A stretch of DNA of 64,000 bases from Methanoculleus sp. 7T (GTDB taxonomy: Archaea; Halobacteriota; Methanomicrobia; Methanomicrobiales; Methanoculleaceae), in NCBI RefSeq assembly GCF_023195915.1, contig NZ_JALPRP010000001.1, forward strand, positions 1,116,001-1,180,000. The letters are read 5' to 3'. Below, piece after piece: positions 15,856-23,849 of this stretch. Positions within the stretch are counted from its first letter, which is position 1, and each line of letters opens with the position of its first letter. Both the position numbers and the translations under genes were made by a program. The notes under the pieces were generated by a model. That model was not told the origin of the DNA. It saw nothing but the letters and a program-made list of their open reading frames with translations, and searched no databases.

Positions 15856-17013
15856 TCAGGTCTTCGTATACACGCCCAGCACCGCAAATCCTCCATCTGA
15901 GGTCTGCATGATATCCGCAACGATATTCACCTCCGCCCCCGTGCCGGTTTGGTTCCGGGCAATCTCGCCACGATCATCGAATTTCACGATATGGATCGGC
16001 GATCCGAGGTAGTTCCCGAAGGTGTAACCGCCGCTCTGGGGGCTCTCAAGGCAGGCACTGGCATAACCCCCGTCGAAAGTCCGGACAACGGGGCAGGGTA
16101 TATCCAGTTCCGTTACGCTCATATCTGTCCCATCCCGACCAAGGATTCGATCGACCGTGACCGATCTTCCGACGACCTCCCCTTCCAGGATTCTGCCGAC
16201 CTTATAGAGCAGCTCCACACCCCCATCCGATCTCTCCCGTAGCGAATATACCCGGTATAGCGTGACTTCGGTGAACTCAGGTTCTTCCTCGAAGGTGCGG
16301 TTCCAGATAACCTCACACTCCCCATCGAGCCGCACCACCCAGAGCGGATGCATATCCGTCGTCCCTGCAACGATGTATCCACCGTCTGATGCTGAAGTGA
16401 CCCCCAGAGCACGTCCCCGGCCGAGAGCCGGGTAGGTCTGTTCCCAGAGTAGCGACCCAGTATCGTTCACGACCGCCACCCAAGCATCACCACCGTGCTT
16501 GCTCCCTGCAGCCACGGCGCCTCCGTCCGGAAGACCGGAAACTCCAAGCACGGACTCAGAAACACGAATGCTCCAGATTGGCGTCCCATCGCCGGCAACC
16601 CGGAATAAAAACCCGTCACCCGTCCCGGCGGTGAAACTACCGTCGGAGTGGGAGACGACTGCCTGAACCGCGCGCTGTGTCGGGTAGGACCGGTTCCACT
16701 CAATGCGACCACCCTCCGCGATCTTGAGCAGCAGGGCCTGCTCATCGCTTCCCGGAGAGTGTTTGATCGATCCTCCGACAAGCAGGCCACCGTCCGAAAC
16801 CAGCAAAAGAATGGTGCCGTATTCGTCGCCTCCTTCATCAAAGACGGTGTGCCAGATCTCGATACCGCCAGCATCGATTCGGGTGACGGAGATGTCGTGG
16901 CGATCGTTGACGAAGTCGCCTGACAAGCATCCCGACGCAGAAGTAAGGATGAGAAGGGATAGAAGAGTAAGAGGGATCGTCATATTCCGGGCCATATGCA
17001 TGATTCTAGACAT
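15856..17013 (-). CDS. Lipoprotein with DGG beta-propeller-like repeats, copy 2
   Basis: The protein is 385 residues with a lipoprotein signal ending in TSASGC (about Cys29). Repeats with a DGG or DGS core follow: SDGGLLVGG, SDGSFTAG, PDGGAVAAG, ASDGGYIVAG, FDGGYASA, TSDGGFAVLG. It is a paralog of the gene at 10893-12038. Both begin their mature part with a conserved D-I-x-V-x-R/K-x-DAGG stretch. GAGGTGA precedes the ATG at 17013. It starts 36 nt after the third phospholipase-C-like gene, with a T7 run in the gap, so it may be transcribed at a reduced level from promoter 5. Confidence 0.72.
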   Translation of the reverse strand: MSRIMHMARNMTIPLTLLSLLILTSASGCLSGDFVNDRHDISVTRIDAGGIEIWHTVFDEGGDEYGTILLLVSDGGLLVGGSIKHSPGSDEQALLLKIAEGGRIEWNRSYPTQRAVQAVVSHSDGSFTAGTGDGFLFRVAGDGTPIWSIRVSESVLGVSGLPDGGAVAAGSKHGGDAWVAVVNDTGSLLWEQTYPALGRGRALGVTSASDGGYIVAGTTDMHPLWVVRLDGECEVIWNRTFEEEPEFTEVTLYRVYSLRERSDGGVELLYKVGRILEGEVVGRSVTVDRILGRDGTDMSVTELDIPCPVVRTFDGGYASACLESPQSGGYTFGNYLGSPIHIVKFDDRGEIARNQTGTGAEVNIVADIMQTSDGGFAVLGVYTKT

Positions 17014-17049
17014 AATCACCTCTTCCAAGGCTCAAAAAAAGTTTGAATT

Positions 17050-18213
17050 TTAGAGCCCTTTCGCATATCTGGCAAGTCCGTTCGTATATTTCGCTGTTTG
17101 GAGGATATTGTTACGTGTAACCGTCTCCAGTTGCGAGTGGCTGTCCTGAACGGAGGGATCGCGGTTGTGATACATTATAGTGTATACGGTATCAAGATCG
17201 GCATGAGATGAAATTGCGAGGTTTTTACAGCCGGAGTCCCAATCTGCATACGTATAATAGTTATAATTAGACGTTACTGTGGGTTTAAATTTAGAGGGCC
17301 AGTTGCGTGTGACATATGCTTCGTATGCGCCATGGATATCGTTGCCCAGCAGGTATTCTGCATATTGCTCAATTTCTTTACCTGTATGCATCGGGTTACC
17401 CACGTCTGTCAAGAAGTGGCTGGACCAGCCAAGAGATTGGGCTGCGAGAGCGGTTTGTCCATTAGTATGATAGGTTTTTGCTTCATCGACATAGCTCTTC
17501 GTGTGGCCGGGTGCGCCCCCCCACCCATACCAGGGGCTGTAATAGTGGTGCCATGAATGGAAGACTGCATTTATCGGTGTATGCAGTTCCTGGGGCACAA
17601 ACCAGGGTATGCTGGCCGGCCAACCGTCAGGATCGTCTGCCGCGCTTACGGCATACTGTGCATCAGGGAACGCACATCGCTGGCAGGCAACACTGATGAT
17701 ATCTTGATGAACCGTTCCAGACCATCTCAGCCCGATGCTTCCGTAGAGCCGGCTGGATGCATCCGCAAGTGTTGCATCTATCTCACCCAAAGAATGATTT
17801 TCGTCTTCCGTTAGGGAGATATTCTCCATGCTATTAGCGAACGAAATGTACGTAATTGTCCCATACGCCGTCTCTTCTTTACTAAACACTACAGGATATT
17901 TTTCCCAGATTTCCTGCAGATACTCTTTCATGAGTTGCTTCTCTTTTTCTTTCGCAGATGACTCATCGATCAGCTCGCAGAGAGATTGCTTCTGATCTTC
18001 GGTACCGACGAGCATCACGTAGTATGGCGTTGCATTCTTTATCGACCCATCAATTGAGATCAGGTCTTCAGTTTGAAACCCAACGATATCACTCTCGGGA
18101 TCTAAGATCTCAACGGTCTCTGTTAATTCCGTTGCTGATACAGGTGCGATAATTGCACCAACCACGATTACAATTATGATTACCGCAATCGGTAGGACCA
18201 TGTTTAGTTTCAT
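17050..18213 (-). CDS. Secreted zinc phospholipase C/P1 nuclease-fold protein, copy 3
   Basis: The protein is 387 residues with a signal peptide (IIIVIVVGAIIAPVSA). Metal-ligand candidates are H169 in VHQDIISVA, H219 and H223 in HSWHHYY, H266, D270 and H276 in HFLTDVGNPMH, and E280. The numbering is nearly identical to copy 1, so these two are the closest pair. Both also share the N-terminal phrase 'NATPYYVMLVG'/'DSTPYWILLAA' and 'EIW-x-KYPV'. GAGGTAA precedes the ATG at 18213. Base composition is again more A+T rich than the surroundings. Enzymatic activity is not established. Confidence 0.72.
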   Translation of the reverse strand: MKLNMVLPIAVIIIVIVVGAIIAPVSATELTETVEILDPESDIVGFQTEDLISIDGSIKNATPYYVMLVGTEDQKQSLCELIDESSAKEKEKQLMKEYLQEIWEKYPVVFSKEETAYGTITYISFANSMENISLTEDENHSLGEIDATLADASSRLYGSIGLRWSGTVHQDIISVACQRCAFPDAQYAVSAADDPDGWPASIPWFVPQELHTPINAVFHSWHHYYSPWYGWGGAPGHTKSYVDEAKTYHTNGQTALAAQSLGWSSHFLTDVGNPMHTGKEIEQYAEYLLGNDIHGAYEAYVTRNWPSKFKPTVTSNYNYYTYADWDSGCKNLAISSHADLDTVYTIMYHNRDPSVQDSHSQLETVTRNNILQTAKYTNGLARYAKGL

Positions 18214-18372
18214 GTCTCTTACCTCGACTCTTTTCCGAAGGTAAAAGAAGCACATCTTTACAAAGGTAAAGCACAAACAACTTCTTGCCTCCGGGCATGC
18301 GGGATGTTCACCCATCCGATTCGCTCTTGGCCGGGTGGACCCCCACGTTTCGGGATACCGGTCCCGGTACCC
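18214..18372 (-). ncRNA. Structured 5' leader C (candidate cis-regulatory RNA)
   Basis: The core is at 18287-18317. The outer stem pairs CCGGAGGCAA with a changed 3' arm, TTACCTTCGG. The ribosome site is also changed, to CGAGGTAA, so that it still complements that arm. The inner hairpin is CTTTAC-CTTT-GTAAAG, different in sequence from leader A but with pairing kept. These paired changes are the best evidence that RNA structure matters. Confidence 0.62.
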
Positions 18373-18396
18373 ACATGTGAGAAATCAACGCTCCTC

Positions 18397-18429
18397 TATA
18401 AACGATTTCTGTCGATCCTCTCTACACGT
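18397..18429 (-). promoter_or_regulatory. Shared-motif promoter 5 (ACGTGTAG-N19-TTTATA)
   Basis: On the minus strand ACGTGTAG (18429-18422) precedes TTTATA (18402-18397) by 19 nt, with CGACAGAAATCG before the TATA element. It serves leader C and the third phospholipase-C-like gene. Confidence 0.78.
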
Positions 18430-18520
18430 TGAGGCGGTTCGATCCATTTTGCTCCCGGAAGCATCCCGCAGTCGACCGGAAACTCCCACTGCGCCAACCG
18501 ATAATAAACCCACGCGGCAA
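18430..18520 (-). repeat. Dispersed upstream block, copy 4
   Basis: GTTCGATCCATTTTGCTCCC and further bases match the blocks behind promoters 2-4. The rest of the divergent gap, to 18667, is non-coding, and I see no additional signal in it. Confidence 0.55.
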
Positions 18521-18667
18521 AGGAAAAATCGATATCGGATATCGTGTCTCCGTCACAAACACCTATCTTGCAGGAGGGCCCGGCACCAGCGCCCACCCTA
18601 CGTGACAGGCTCTTTCCGCCATTGCTTGACACCGATTCCCGGACGGCCAGCCTGCCCCAACCGGAGA

Positions 18668-18700
18668 ACGTGTAGAGAGGATCGACAGAAAACTTAAGTG
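18668..18700 (+). promoter_or_regulatory. Shared-motif promoter 6 (ACGTGTAG-N19-TAAGTG)
   Basis: ACGTGTAGAGAGGATCGACA matches promoters 4 and 5, but on the plus strand. The TATA position holds the weaker CTTAAGTG. It faces the secreted protein gene that starts at 18728. Confidence 0.65.
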
Positions 18701-18727
18701 AAGGTATTTGAGAAGTTCTCCTGTAAT

Positions 18728-19165
18728 ATGATGACATACAACCGCATCTTCGCACTGGTGCTTGCACTGGTCCTGGTGGTGCCGCCGGCTTTTGCCGGCG
18801 GCAACGAATGTGCTGTGAACACCACTCCAGGAGAAGATACACCCCTAAGCGACACTGGGATCTGTGCCATTTATCTCATACAGCAGGAAGAGACACACTA
18901 CCACAACACGTACGTACCTCCCGGGAGCTCAACGCTGTTTGTAAATCTGGACTGGTTTATCCCCCAGCAGTCGTTGACGCTGAAGATCATCTCGCCGGAC
19001 GGAAGCACGTACGCCTACTATCACGATACCGATCTGGGTGGTGATAAAGACGCACAGATCCGCACGTGGATCCCCTCACCAGAGGCCGGAACGTGGCAGT
19101 TCCAGGTCTACGGAGAAATTGTACGGGGCACGCAGGATTATACCGTTGAAGCTACGGCGGGATAA
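18728..19165 (+). CDS. Small secreted protein with PPC-like domain
   Basis: This 145-residue protein has a signal peptide (ALVLALVLVVPPAFA). The C-terminal part (SLTLKIISPDGSTYAYY ... SPEAGTWQFQVYGE ... DYTVEA) resembles bacterial/archaeal pre-peptidase C-terminal (PPC) beta-sandwich domains, which occur on secreted enzymes but here stand alone. I chose the ATG at 18728 over an in-frame GTG at 18698, because the GTG lies within the predicted TATA element of promoter 6 and could not be in the message. It is the first rightward gene of the island. Binding partner is unknown. Confidence 0.65.
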   Translation: MMTYNRIFALVLALVLVVPPAFAGGNECAVNTTPGEDTPLSDTGICAIYLIQQEETHYHNTYVPPGSSTLFVNLDWFIPQQSLTLKIISPDGSTYAYYHDTDLGGDKDAQIRTWIPSPEAGTWQFQVYGEIVRGTQDYTVEATAG

Positions 19166-19205
19166 ATCACATAATTTTTATACCTCCGGGTGCCTGATTT
19201 CCTTA

Positions 19206-19940
19206 ATGTCAAATCAACTCTCTTGCGCAAGGACCGCGCTGCTCTTAGTCCTCCTGTTCGTAATCATCCCGGGGAGCACCGTCGGCGCCGGTCTCGGCGA
19301 GGGAGAGTTTCCCGAACTGGCACCTGACGATCCGGCCCCGATATACATCTGGAACGTGCCCCTGAAACTGGTCCTGCTCGACTTCGTCTTCATGACCGCA
19401 CCCCTGCTCTTCCTCCCGGCCCAGTACCTTATAACGGCAGCTGTATGGTTCTGCCTCGGTCACAGAAGGATCTCCCGAAAGAACGCTCTCGAACATGATA
19501 CCCGTCGTGCGGCGTATCTCTGCATCCGGGAGAATCCCGGAATTAACCATGCTTCCCTCTCCCGCAGGCTTGGGATTAACGTTGGAACGCTCCGGTACCA
19601 TCTTGCAACCCTCTGTGAGATGGGGGAGATACGATCAGAACACACTCACGGACTCCTGCGATATTACGCGAACGGCAGGGCGGCCGGTGAGGGAGAGGGC
19701 TATCTCCTCAACGGGACACGGAGACGGATACTCGATCTCCTCGCACAGGACCCCGGGATGACACGCAAAGAAGTCGCATCCGCGCTCGGTATCGCCGGTG
19801 CATCGGTGACATGGCATATGGCCCTGCTCATCCGGGAAGGAGCTGTACGGAGTGAGAAAGACGGAAGGATAGTGCGGTACTTCCCCCAGCAGGATACTCT
19901 CCAATACCTGGCGGGTAGGGACGTGAGCGCAACCGGCTAG
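19206..19940 (+). CDS. Membrane-anchored regulator with two winged-helix domains
   Basis: This 244-residue protein has an N-terminal hydrophobic segment (about 9-28), a short outer loop and a second membrane segment (about 55-86). Two winged helix-turn-helix domains follow on the cytoplasmic side: about 98-156 (GINHASLSRRLGINVGTLRYHL) and about 168-228 (MTRKEVASALGIAGASVTWH). This layout is found in euryarchaeal membrane-bound transcription regulators. A TATA-like TTTTTATA at 19175-19182 places the start site at the ATG, so the message is probably leaderless. It lies between the leftward and rightward halves of the shared-promoter island and is the obvious candidate regulator for it, though nothing in sequence proves this. 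Confidence 0.75.
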   Translation: MSNQLSCARTALLLVLLFVIIPGSTVGAGLGEGEFPELAPDDPAPIYIWNVPLKLVLLDFVFMTAPLLFLPAQYLITAAVWFCLGHRRISRKNALEHDTRRAAYLCIRENPGINHASLSRRLGINVGTLRYHLATLCEMGEIRSEHTHGLLRYYANGRAAGEGEGYLLNGTRRRILDLLAQDPGMTRKEVASALGIAGASVTWHMALLIREGAVRSEKDGRIVRYFPQQDTLQYLAGRDVSATG

Positions 19941-20041
19941 GTCTTCGTCACCCCAGGGCGGGGTGAATGATCCCGGGACGTTTTTGCCGGAGACGATGAG
20001 CGGGTCCCAGCTTTGCCGACTCTTGACGCCAGCTGACCTGC

Positions 20042-20734
20042 CTACCCATAGACCACAGACTCAGCCGCCGCGATATCCTGCCGCGTGAATACAATCATGC
20101 AGTCGGGAAGTTCTGCCCCGGACGCCGGGGACTCCGTGTCCCGGTGGGGAGTGATCGTGATGGTGTACCAACGTGCATCCGGGCCGAACGTCACTTCTTT
20201 CACCGGGCGGAATACCCCATCCGAGACCTCATAGAGCCTCCCCCGGGTCTCATCGTAGTGATCCCCGTACGCGTTCGGGCTCAAAAGAAGTGTCATACCC
20301 TGCTCCCGGAAGGGGATATCCTCCAGAGCGATGGCGTCGACCTCCCGTAAGAGGGCGAGGGGGTGCACCCCCTGCACGGAGTAGGCAAGTTTCTGCGATT
20401 TGGCGGATACGATTCCGCCCGGCCCCGCATACGCCTCGTACGCGTGCTGCTCGCCGTCCTTATCGCCGTAGAAGTAGAGCCATATCACCCGAGCCGCGCC
20501 ATCCCCGGCGAGATCGACCTCCAGCTTCCGCAGCACAGCCGACTCGTTCTCAACGCCGGTGCTTTCGACGGTGATCTCCCAGAGGTCCAGGATGGCCGGA
20601 TGGTATGCCGGGGACTCAAGATGGGTGATATTCTCGATGCGGGTGACGTCCGGGGCCTCCGGTAAGATGAAGAAGTGCATGCAGGCGTAGACAGCTATTA
20701 CTCCGACGATAACGGCAAGGATCGGTCGTCTCAT
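20042..20734 (-). CDS. Membrane-anchored protein, paralog of the gene at 8151-8927
   Basis: The protein is 230 residues with an N-terminal membrane helix (about 4-22) and an outer domain. It shares GVENESAVL, FYGDKDG, HPLALLREVD, IPFRE and a final 'FTRQDIAAAE' with the protein at 8151-8927. It is alone on its strand here, surrounded by rightward genes, and has no shared-motif promoter. A TATA-like ACTTTAAC about 30 nt upstream suggests a near-leaderless message. I do not recognise the family, and function is unknown. Confidence 0.62.
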   Translation of the reverse strand: MRRPILAVIVGVIAVYACMHFFILPEAPDVTRIENITHLESPAYHPAILDLWEITVESTGVENESAVLRKLEVDLAGDGAARVIWLYFYGDKDGEQHAYEAYAGPGGIVSAKSQKLAYSVQGVHPLALLREVDAIALEDIPFREQGMTLLLSPNAYGDHYDETRGRLYEVSDGVFRPVKEVTFGPDARWYTITITPHRDTESPASGAELPDCMIVFTRQDIAAAESVVYG

Positions 20735-20873
20735 GGTAGTTCCGGGCCGATGGAACCGGCGTGGTTAAAGTCAGTATGGGACCGGCCGGGCTTGAAGTTT
20801 CCGAAAAGTGACCGGTCCGGAGTATCGTTGGTTTACCACGGCCACTGGTCGAATTCACTCCTCTCACGCCCCG

Positions 20874-20906
20874 ACGTGTAGAGGAATGTGAGAGAAAAGG
20901 TATATG
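20874..20906 (+). promoter_or_regulatory. Shared-motif promoter 7 (ACGTGTAG-N19-TATATG)
   Basis: ACGTGTAG at 20874-20881 is followed after 19 nt by TATATG, with GAGAGAAAAGG before it. It faces the first permease gene (21106) with a leader of about 170 nt. The rightward promoters have GAGAGAAAAGG where the leftward ones have CGACAGAAATCG. Confidence 0.75.
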
Positions 20907-21105
20907 GAGTAACGATCCAGTCTCAAGACGGCAACACCCGTGGAAGTGCATCTGAGTAACCCTTGCCTGTTCCGGGCGGCGGAAAAACCTCGGTTGTCAC
21001 TTAAGGGGCGATACCGTGTATAATCGCGGGCCTGCGGTACTCTTGCGACCACGGACGGAGAACGAGCATGGAGATAGAAGCATATACACTGACCGGTGAT
21101 AACAC

Positions 21106-22077
21106 ATGACGGCGGAACGGGTCTTCACCGTGGCCCAAAAAGAGTTCACTGACCAGATAACGGGCTGGCGATTTCTGGTGATCCTCGCCCTCTTCCTCGC
21201 CATCGCCCTGGTGGGGACGTACAGCGGGGTCGTGAGCTACGAGAGAGAACTGGATAGATACTCGGAGCAATTGGCCGCGATGGATAACCAGAATGACGGA
21301 CCGGCCGGGATGATGCCCGCAAAACCGCCAGTTGAGGGCGTTTACTCCTCAATGTTCCTCACGCTGATCTCCTACGGGGGGCTCCTTGCCATCGCCGTCG
21401 GGTCCGGCCTGGTCTCCGGGGAGAAGGAGTCACGGTCGCTCAAAAGCCTGCTCTCCCACCCGGTCTACCGCGACGAGATCATCAACGGCAAAGCGCTTGG
21501 GGGCGTGGCGCTGCTGGTCCTCGTCGTCGGGGGGGTGCTCCTCATCTCCACCGCGCTGCTCCTCGTCTTCTCGATCGTGCCCTCCCCCGATGATCTCTGG
21601 ATGATCCTGACCTATGCCGGGGTCACCCTCCTCTTCCTTGTGACGTTCTTCTCCATCGCGCTTGCCTTCTCCACCCTCTGCCGGGAGAGCGGCAGCGCCC
21701 TGCTCCTCGCGGTGGTCGTCTTCATCCTTCTCTCGTCCGTGATCCCCTACACCACCACGCATATCGGCACGGCACTCATGATGGAGGAACCCGACCGCGC
21801 CGCATACGGAGGAGATACCTCATCGGAAGGCTACCAGGCGGAGATCACGGCATACTACGGGCAGTGGGATTTGATCAAGAGTGCCACCAACCTCCTCTCC
21901 CCGAGGATGGCGATCGACAACTTGATCCAGAGTACTCACAACTCTTACAGCTCCCCAGGGGCGACCCTGGAAGACACGCTCGGCAAGATATGGTCGAGCG
22001 TTGCGGCCCTGACCATCTACCCCGTCGTCTTCTTCGCTATCGCGTACACGAGGTTCCTGCGGATGGACATCCGGTAA
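21106..22077 (+). CDS. ABC-2 type permease, copy 1 (no ATPase nearby)
   Basis: This 323-residue membrane protein has about six membrane segments. It has an N-terminal cytoplasmic start (TVAQKEFTDQITGWRF), a large outer loop after the first helix, and the phrase GEKESRSLKSLLSHPVYRDE typical of ABC-2/NosY-like permeases. GGTGAT precedes the ATG. No cognate ATP-binding subunit is encoded in the island, so it must borrow one or act otherwise. The second copy is at 23850-24815, and the central segment from the ESRSLKS motif onward is almost unchanged. Co-duplication with small secreted proteins suggests these are substrates or partners, by inference. Confidence 0.75.
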   Translation: MTAERVFTVAQKEFTDQITGWRFLVILALFLAIALVGTYSGVVSYERELDRYSEQLAAMDNQNDGPAGMMPAKPPVEGVYSSMFLTLISYGGLLAIAVGSGLVSGEKESRSLKSLLSHPVYRDEIINGKALGGVALLVLVVGGVLLISTALLLVFSIVPSPDDLWMILTYAGVTLLFLVTFFSIALAFSTLCRESGSALLLAVVVFILLSSVIPYTTTHIGTALMMEEPDRAAYGGDTSSEGYQAEITAYYGQWDLIKSATNLLSPRMAIDNLIQSTHNSYSSPGATLEDTLGKIWSSVAALTIYPVVFFAIAYTRFLRMDIR

Positions 22078-22197
22078 GCACACCTTGGAGGGAGCGGGAC
22101 CGAGTATGGGGCACTCCCAGTTCCGGTCGGGACCCTCTCCAGTTCCGTGAGCCGTACAGGATGTATCTGGCCTTCCGCTTTCCGGAGAAGACAGCGG

Positions 22198-22230
22198 ACA
22201 TGTAGAGAGAAGTGAGAGAAAAGGTAAATA
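22198..22230 (+). promoter_or_regulatory. Shared-motif promoter 8 (ACATGTAG-N19-TAAATA)
   Basis: ACATGTAG at 22198-22205 is followed after 19 nt by TAAATA, with GTGAGAGAAAAGG before it. It faces leader D and the secreted protein gene starting at 22420. Confidence 0.75.
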
Positions 22231-22254
22231 CTCCTACGCTGAGGTAGCAGTGCG

Positions 22255-22419
22255 GGTGCCGGAATCGGGCATTCGCATAAGTCGCGGGGCCACACATCCG
22301 CGGTTCACGACAGGATGATGCGCCCCGCATGCCCGGAGGGCGAGAAGAAGGTTGTTATTACCTCTTCTTATAGGTACGTTTTCTCCCCTCCGGCGCCGTA
22401 GCAATGGAGGAAGCAGAAG
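22255..22419 (+). ncRNA. Structured 5' leader D (candidate cis-regulatory RNA)
   Basis: The core CCCCGCATGCCCGGAGG is at 22323-22339. CCGGAGGGCGAGAA (22333-22346) can pair with TTCTCCCCTCCGG (22381-22393), enclosing an AGGT/ACCT hairpin. The CCTCC arm is 13 nt from the ribosome site TGGAGG (22405-22410). Outside the core the sequence differs from leaders A-C, so conservation is restricted to core and fold. Confidence 0.55.
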
Positions 22420-22926
22420 ATGAAAATAAGAAACGGATCTATCACGGTCTGGGCGATGCTGGCACTGGTTGTACTGGCATCCGTCGGTGCGGTCTCCGCA
22501 GCCCAGACTCAAAGTCAGGAGAACATTGAAGTCGGAGCCGAGGATACCGGCGACATCGGGATCCTGGGCACAGAAAACCTGGGTAGCATGTATACGGACG
22601 GCACCGCCAATACGGCACAAGTTGTAACGAACGGCCCTATAACCATGCCGGCCGGATACAACACATTCACAGCGTCATATAGCAACGAGAACGACAAAGA
22701 TAACGACGGGCAGGGAGCACTCTACCGTCTGACCGTATGGGATGCTCAGGGTGTTAAGCATACAGAGCAAATAAAGGTGGACTGGGCGACCAGCGGGACA
22801 ATCGAAGTGAGTTTTGATTCACAGGGTAGCGGCGACGCCCAGTATGAACTCTGGTGCGAGACACACGGATGGTTCGATACTACGGAAGCAACGGACACAG
22901 GCATCGGCGACCTCGACTACATCTGA
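22420..22926 (+). CDS. Small secreted protein A (LTVWD family)
   Basis: This 168-residue secreted protein has a signal peptide (LALVVLASVGAVSAA) and an acidic mature part. Its middle contains LYRLTVWDAQGVKHTEQ, followed by a Cys-containing strand (YELWCETHGWFDT). The motif LTVWD-x2-G-V/L also occurs in protein B just downstream, so A and B probably share a domain. GGAGGAAGCAGAAG precedes the ATG. A decayed copy lies at 25161-25377. I do not recognise the family. The duplication with a permease hints at a surface or export role. Confidence 0.65.
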   Translation: MKIRNGSITVWAMLALVVLASVGAVSAAQTQSQENIEVGAEDTGDIGILGTENLGSMYTDGTANTAQVVTNGPITMPAGYNTFTASYSNENDKDNDGQGALYRLTVWDAQGVKHTEQIKVDWATSGTIEVSFDSQGSGDAQYELWCETHGWFDTTEATDTGIGDLDYI

Positions 22927-22947
22927 AGAAGGTGCGATCCCCCGGGA

Positions 22948-23469
22948 ATGCACCTATTTTTTGAAACGGTGATCCAATTGAGCGGAAAAGTATTGTGCAG
23001 CATCGTCTTGGTGCTGGGCCTTGTCACCCTCCTCGGGTACGGGCTCGTATCGTATGCCGCTGAGGACATCGTCGTGAACACCACTACCTCCGGCGGCAAG
23101 ATCATCTTCCAGGATAACGACTCCCACGGCGTCTATCCCCTCGGCAGAGCCGGGGTCGACTTCGGGAGCAACGCAACGCTCTCAAACACGACCCCTTCGT
23201 TCGAGACAGGGATAGGAAGAAGCGTCTTCCTTGTCATATGCGAAAGCGACCGGGGAAATGAACTCGGCGAGACCAGGACGGCCGTCTTTACCCTGACGGT
23301 TTGGGACCCCGTAGGGGTGCCGCACAGCACCACCCGGGAATTTGGGGGGATCTGCTCTGAAACGCTGAGCGTAGATTGTTCTCCGTTTGAACCCGGAGAG
23401 GGTCGGTTCGAGGTCACATCGACCATCCGCGAGAAGCGGCTGAACCTTCCGGCGGTCTTCGATCGCTGA
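22948..23469 (+). CDS. Small secreted protein B (LTVWD family), copy 1
   Basis: The protein is 173 residues, with an N-terminal hydrophobic signal (VLGLVTLLGYGLVSYAAE), a conserved VVNTTTSGGKIIFQ start of the mature part and FTLTVWDPVGVPHSTT in the centre. It ends in TSTIREKRLNLPAVFDR, nearly the same as the copy at 25403-25903. The start is uncertain: an ATG at 22948 or a GTG at 22969. The GTG aligns exactly with the start of the second copy. It follows protein A by 21 nt. No family is recognised. Confidence 0.65.
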   Translation: MHLFFETVIQLSGKVLCSIVLVLGLVTLLGYGLVSYAAEDIVVNTTTSGGKIIFQDNDSHGVYPLGRAGVDFGSNATLSNTTPSFETGIGRSVFLVICESDRGNELGETRTAVFTLTVWDPVGVPHSTTREFGGICSETLSVDCSPFEPGEGRFEVTSTIREKRLNLPAVFDR

Positions 23470-23591
23470 CACGACGCGGGACCCTGTGTTCCGGCTTCTC
23501 GATGGCGCCCGGGCGGTAACGGGCGCATCTGTTCGGGAGGCCCGCTCCGGGGGGAGGGAAACGGGCCGGATACCCGAGATCATGTGCGCCG

Positions 23592-23624
23592 ACGTGTAGA
23601 GAGGTTTGAGAGAAAAGGTAAATA
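23592..23624 (+). promoter_or_regulatory. Shared-motif promoter 9 (ACGTGTAG-N19-TAAATA)
   Basis: ACGTGTAG at 23592-23599 is followed after 19 nt by TAAATA, with TTGAGAGAAAAGG before it. It faces the second permease gene (23850) with a leader of about 200 nt. From 23470 to 23591 I see no gene. Confidence 0.78.
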
Positions 23625-23849
23625 GAGTTACATTCCAGTCTCAGGATAGCAATATCCAGGTGGCTTTTTCGGACCCGAAAAGAGCCGACGGTGTTGATAG
23701 GCGGAACCGGTGTGATTCTGTACGATAATGGAGGGTGACGGTATGACAACGAAATCGACGGCAACGGGGCGGGTGCAGGCACATCAACGTGCAAAAACCC
23801 CTGCGGCGGGCAGGGATACCTTCCGGATACCGATCTCCCGGGGGGTCGC

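Larger units (their letters stand above)
20874..23469 (+). repeat. Tandem duplication, unit 1
   Basis: This unit holds promoter 7, a permease, promoter 8, leader D and two secreted proteins. It is repeated about 2.74 kb to the right at 23592-25903. Parts of the permease genes are identical at the DNA level over long stretches, and the non-coding DNA after each permease (ACACCTTGGAGGGAG) is also shared. Confidence 0.85.

Noticed and set aside
13335-18440. CRISPR array
   Set aside because: The repeated elements are few, hundreds of bases long, thousands of bases apart and lie upstream of genes. No short regularly spaced repeats with unique spacers occur, and no cas genes are present.
18698-18727. 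GTG start 30 nt upstream for the PPC-like secreted protein
   Set aside because: The GTG lies inside the predicted TATA element of promoter 6, so it would not be in the transcript. The ATG at 18728 begins a normal signal peptide.
23470-23849. Additional small genes between protein B and the second permease
   Set aside because: Frames here lack ribosome sites and hydrophobic signals and are explained by promoter 9 and its leader.
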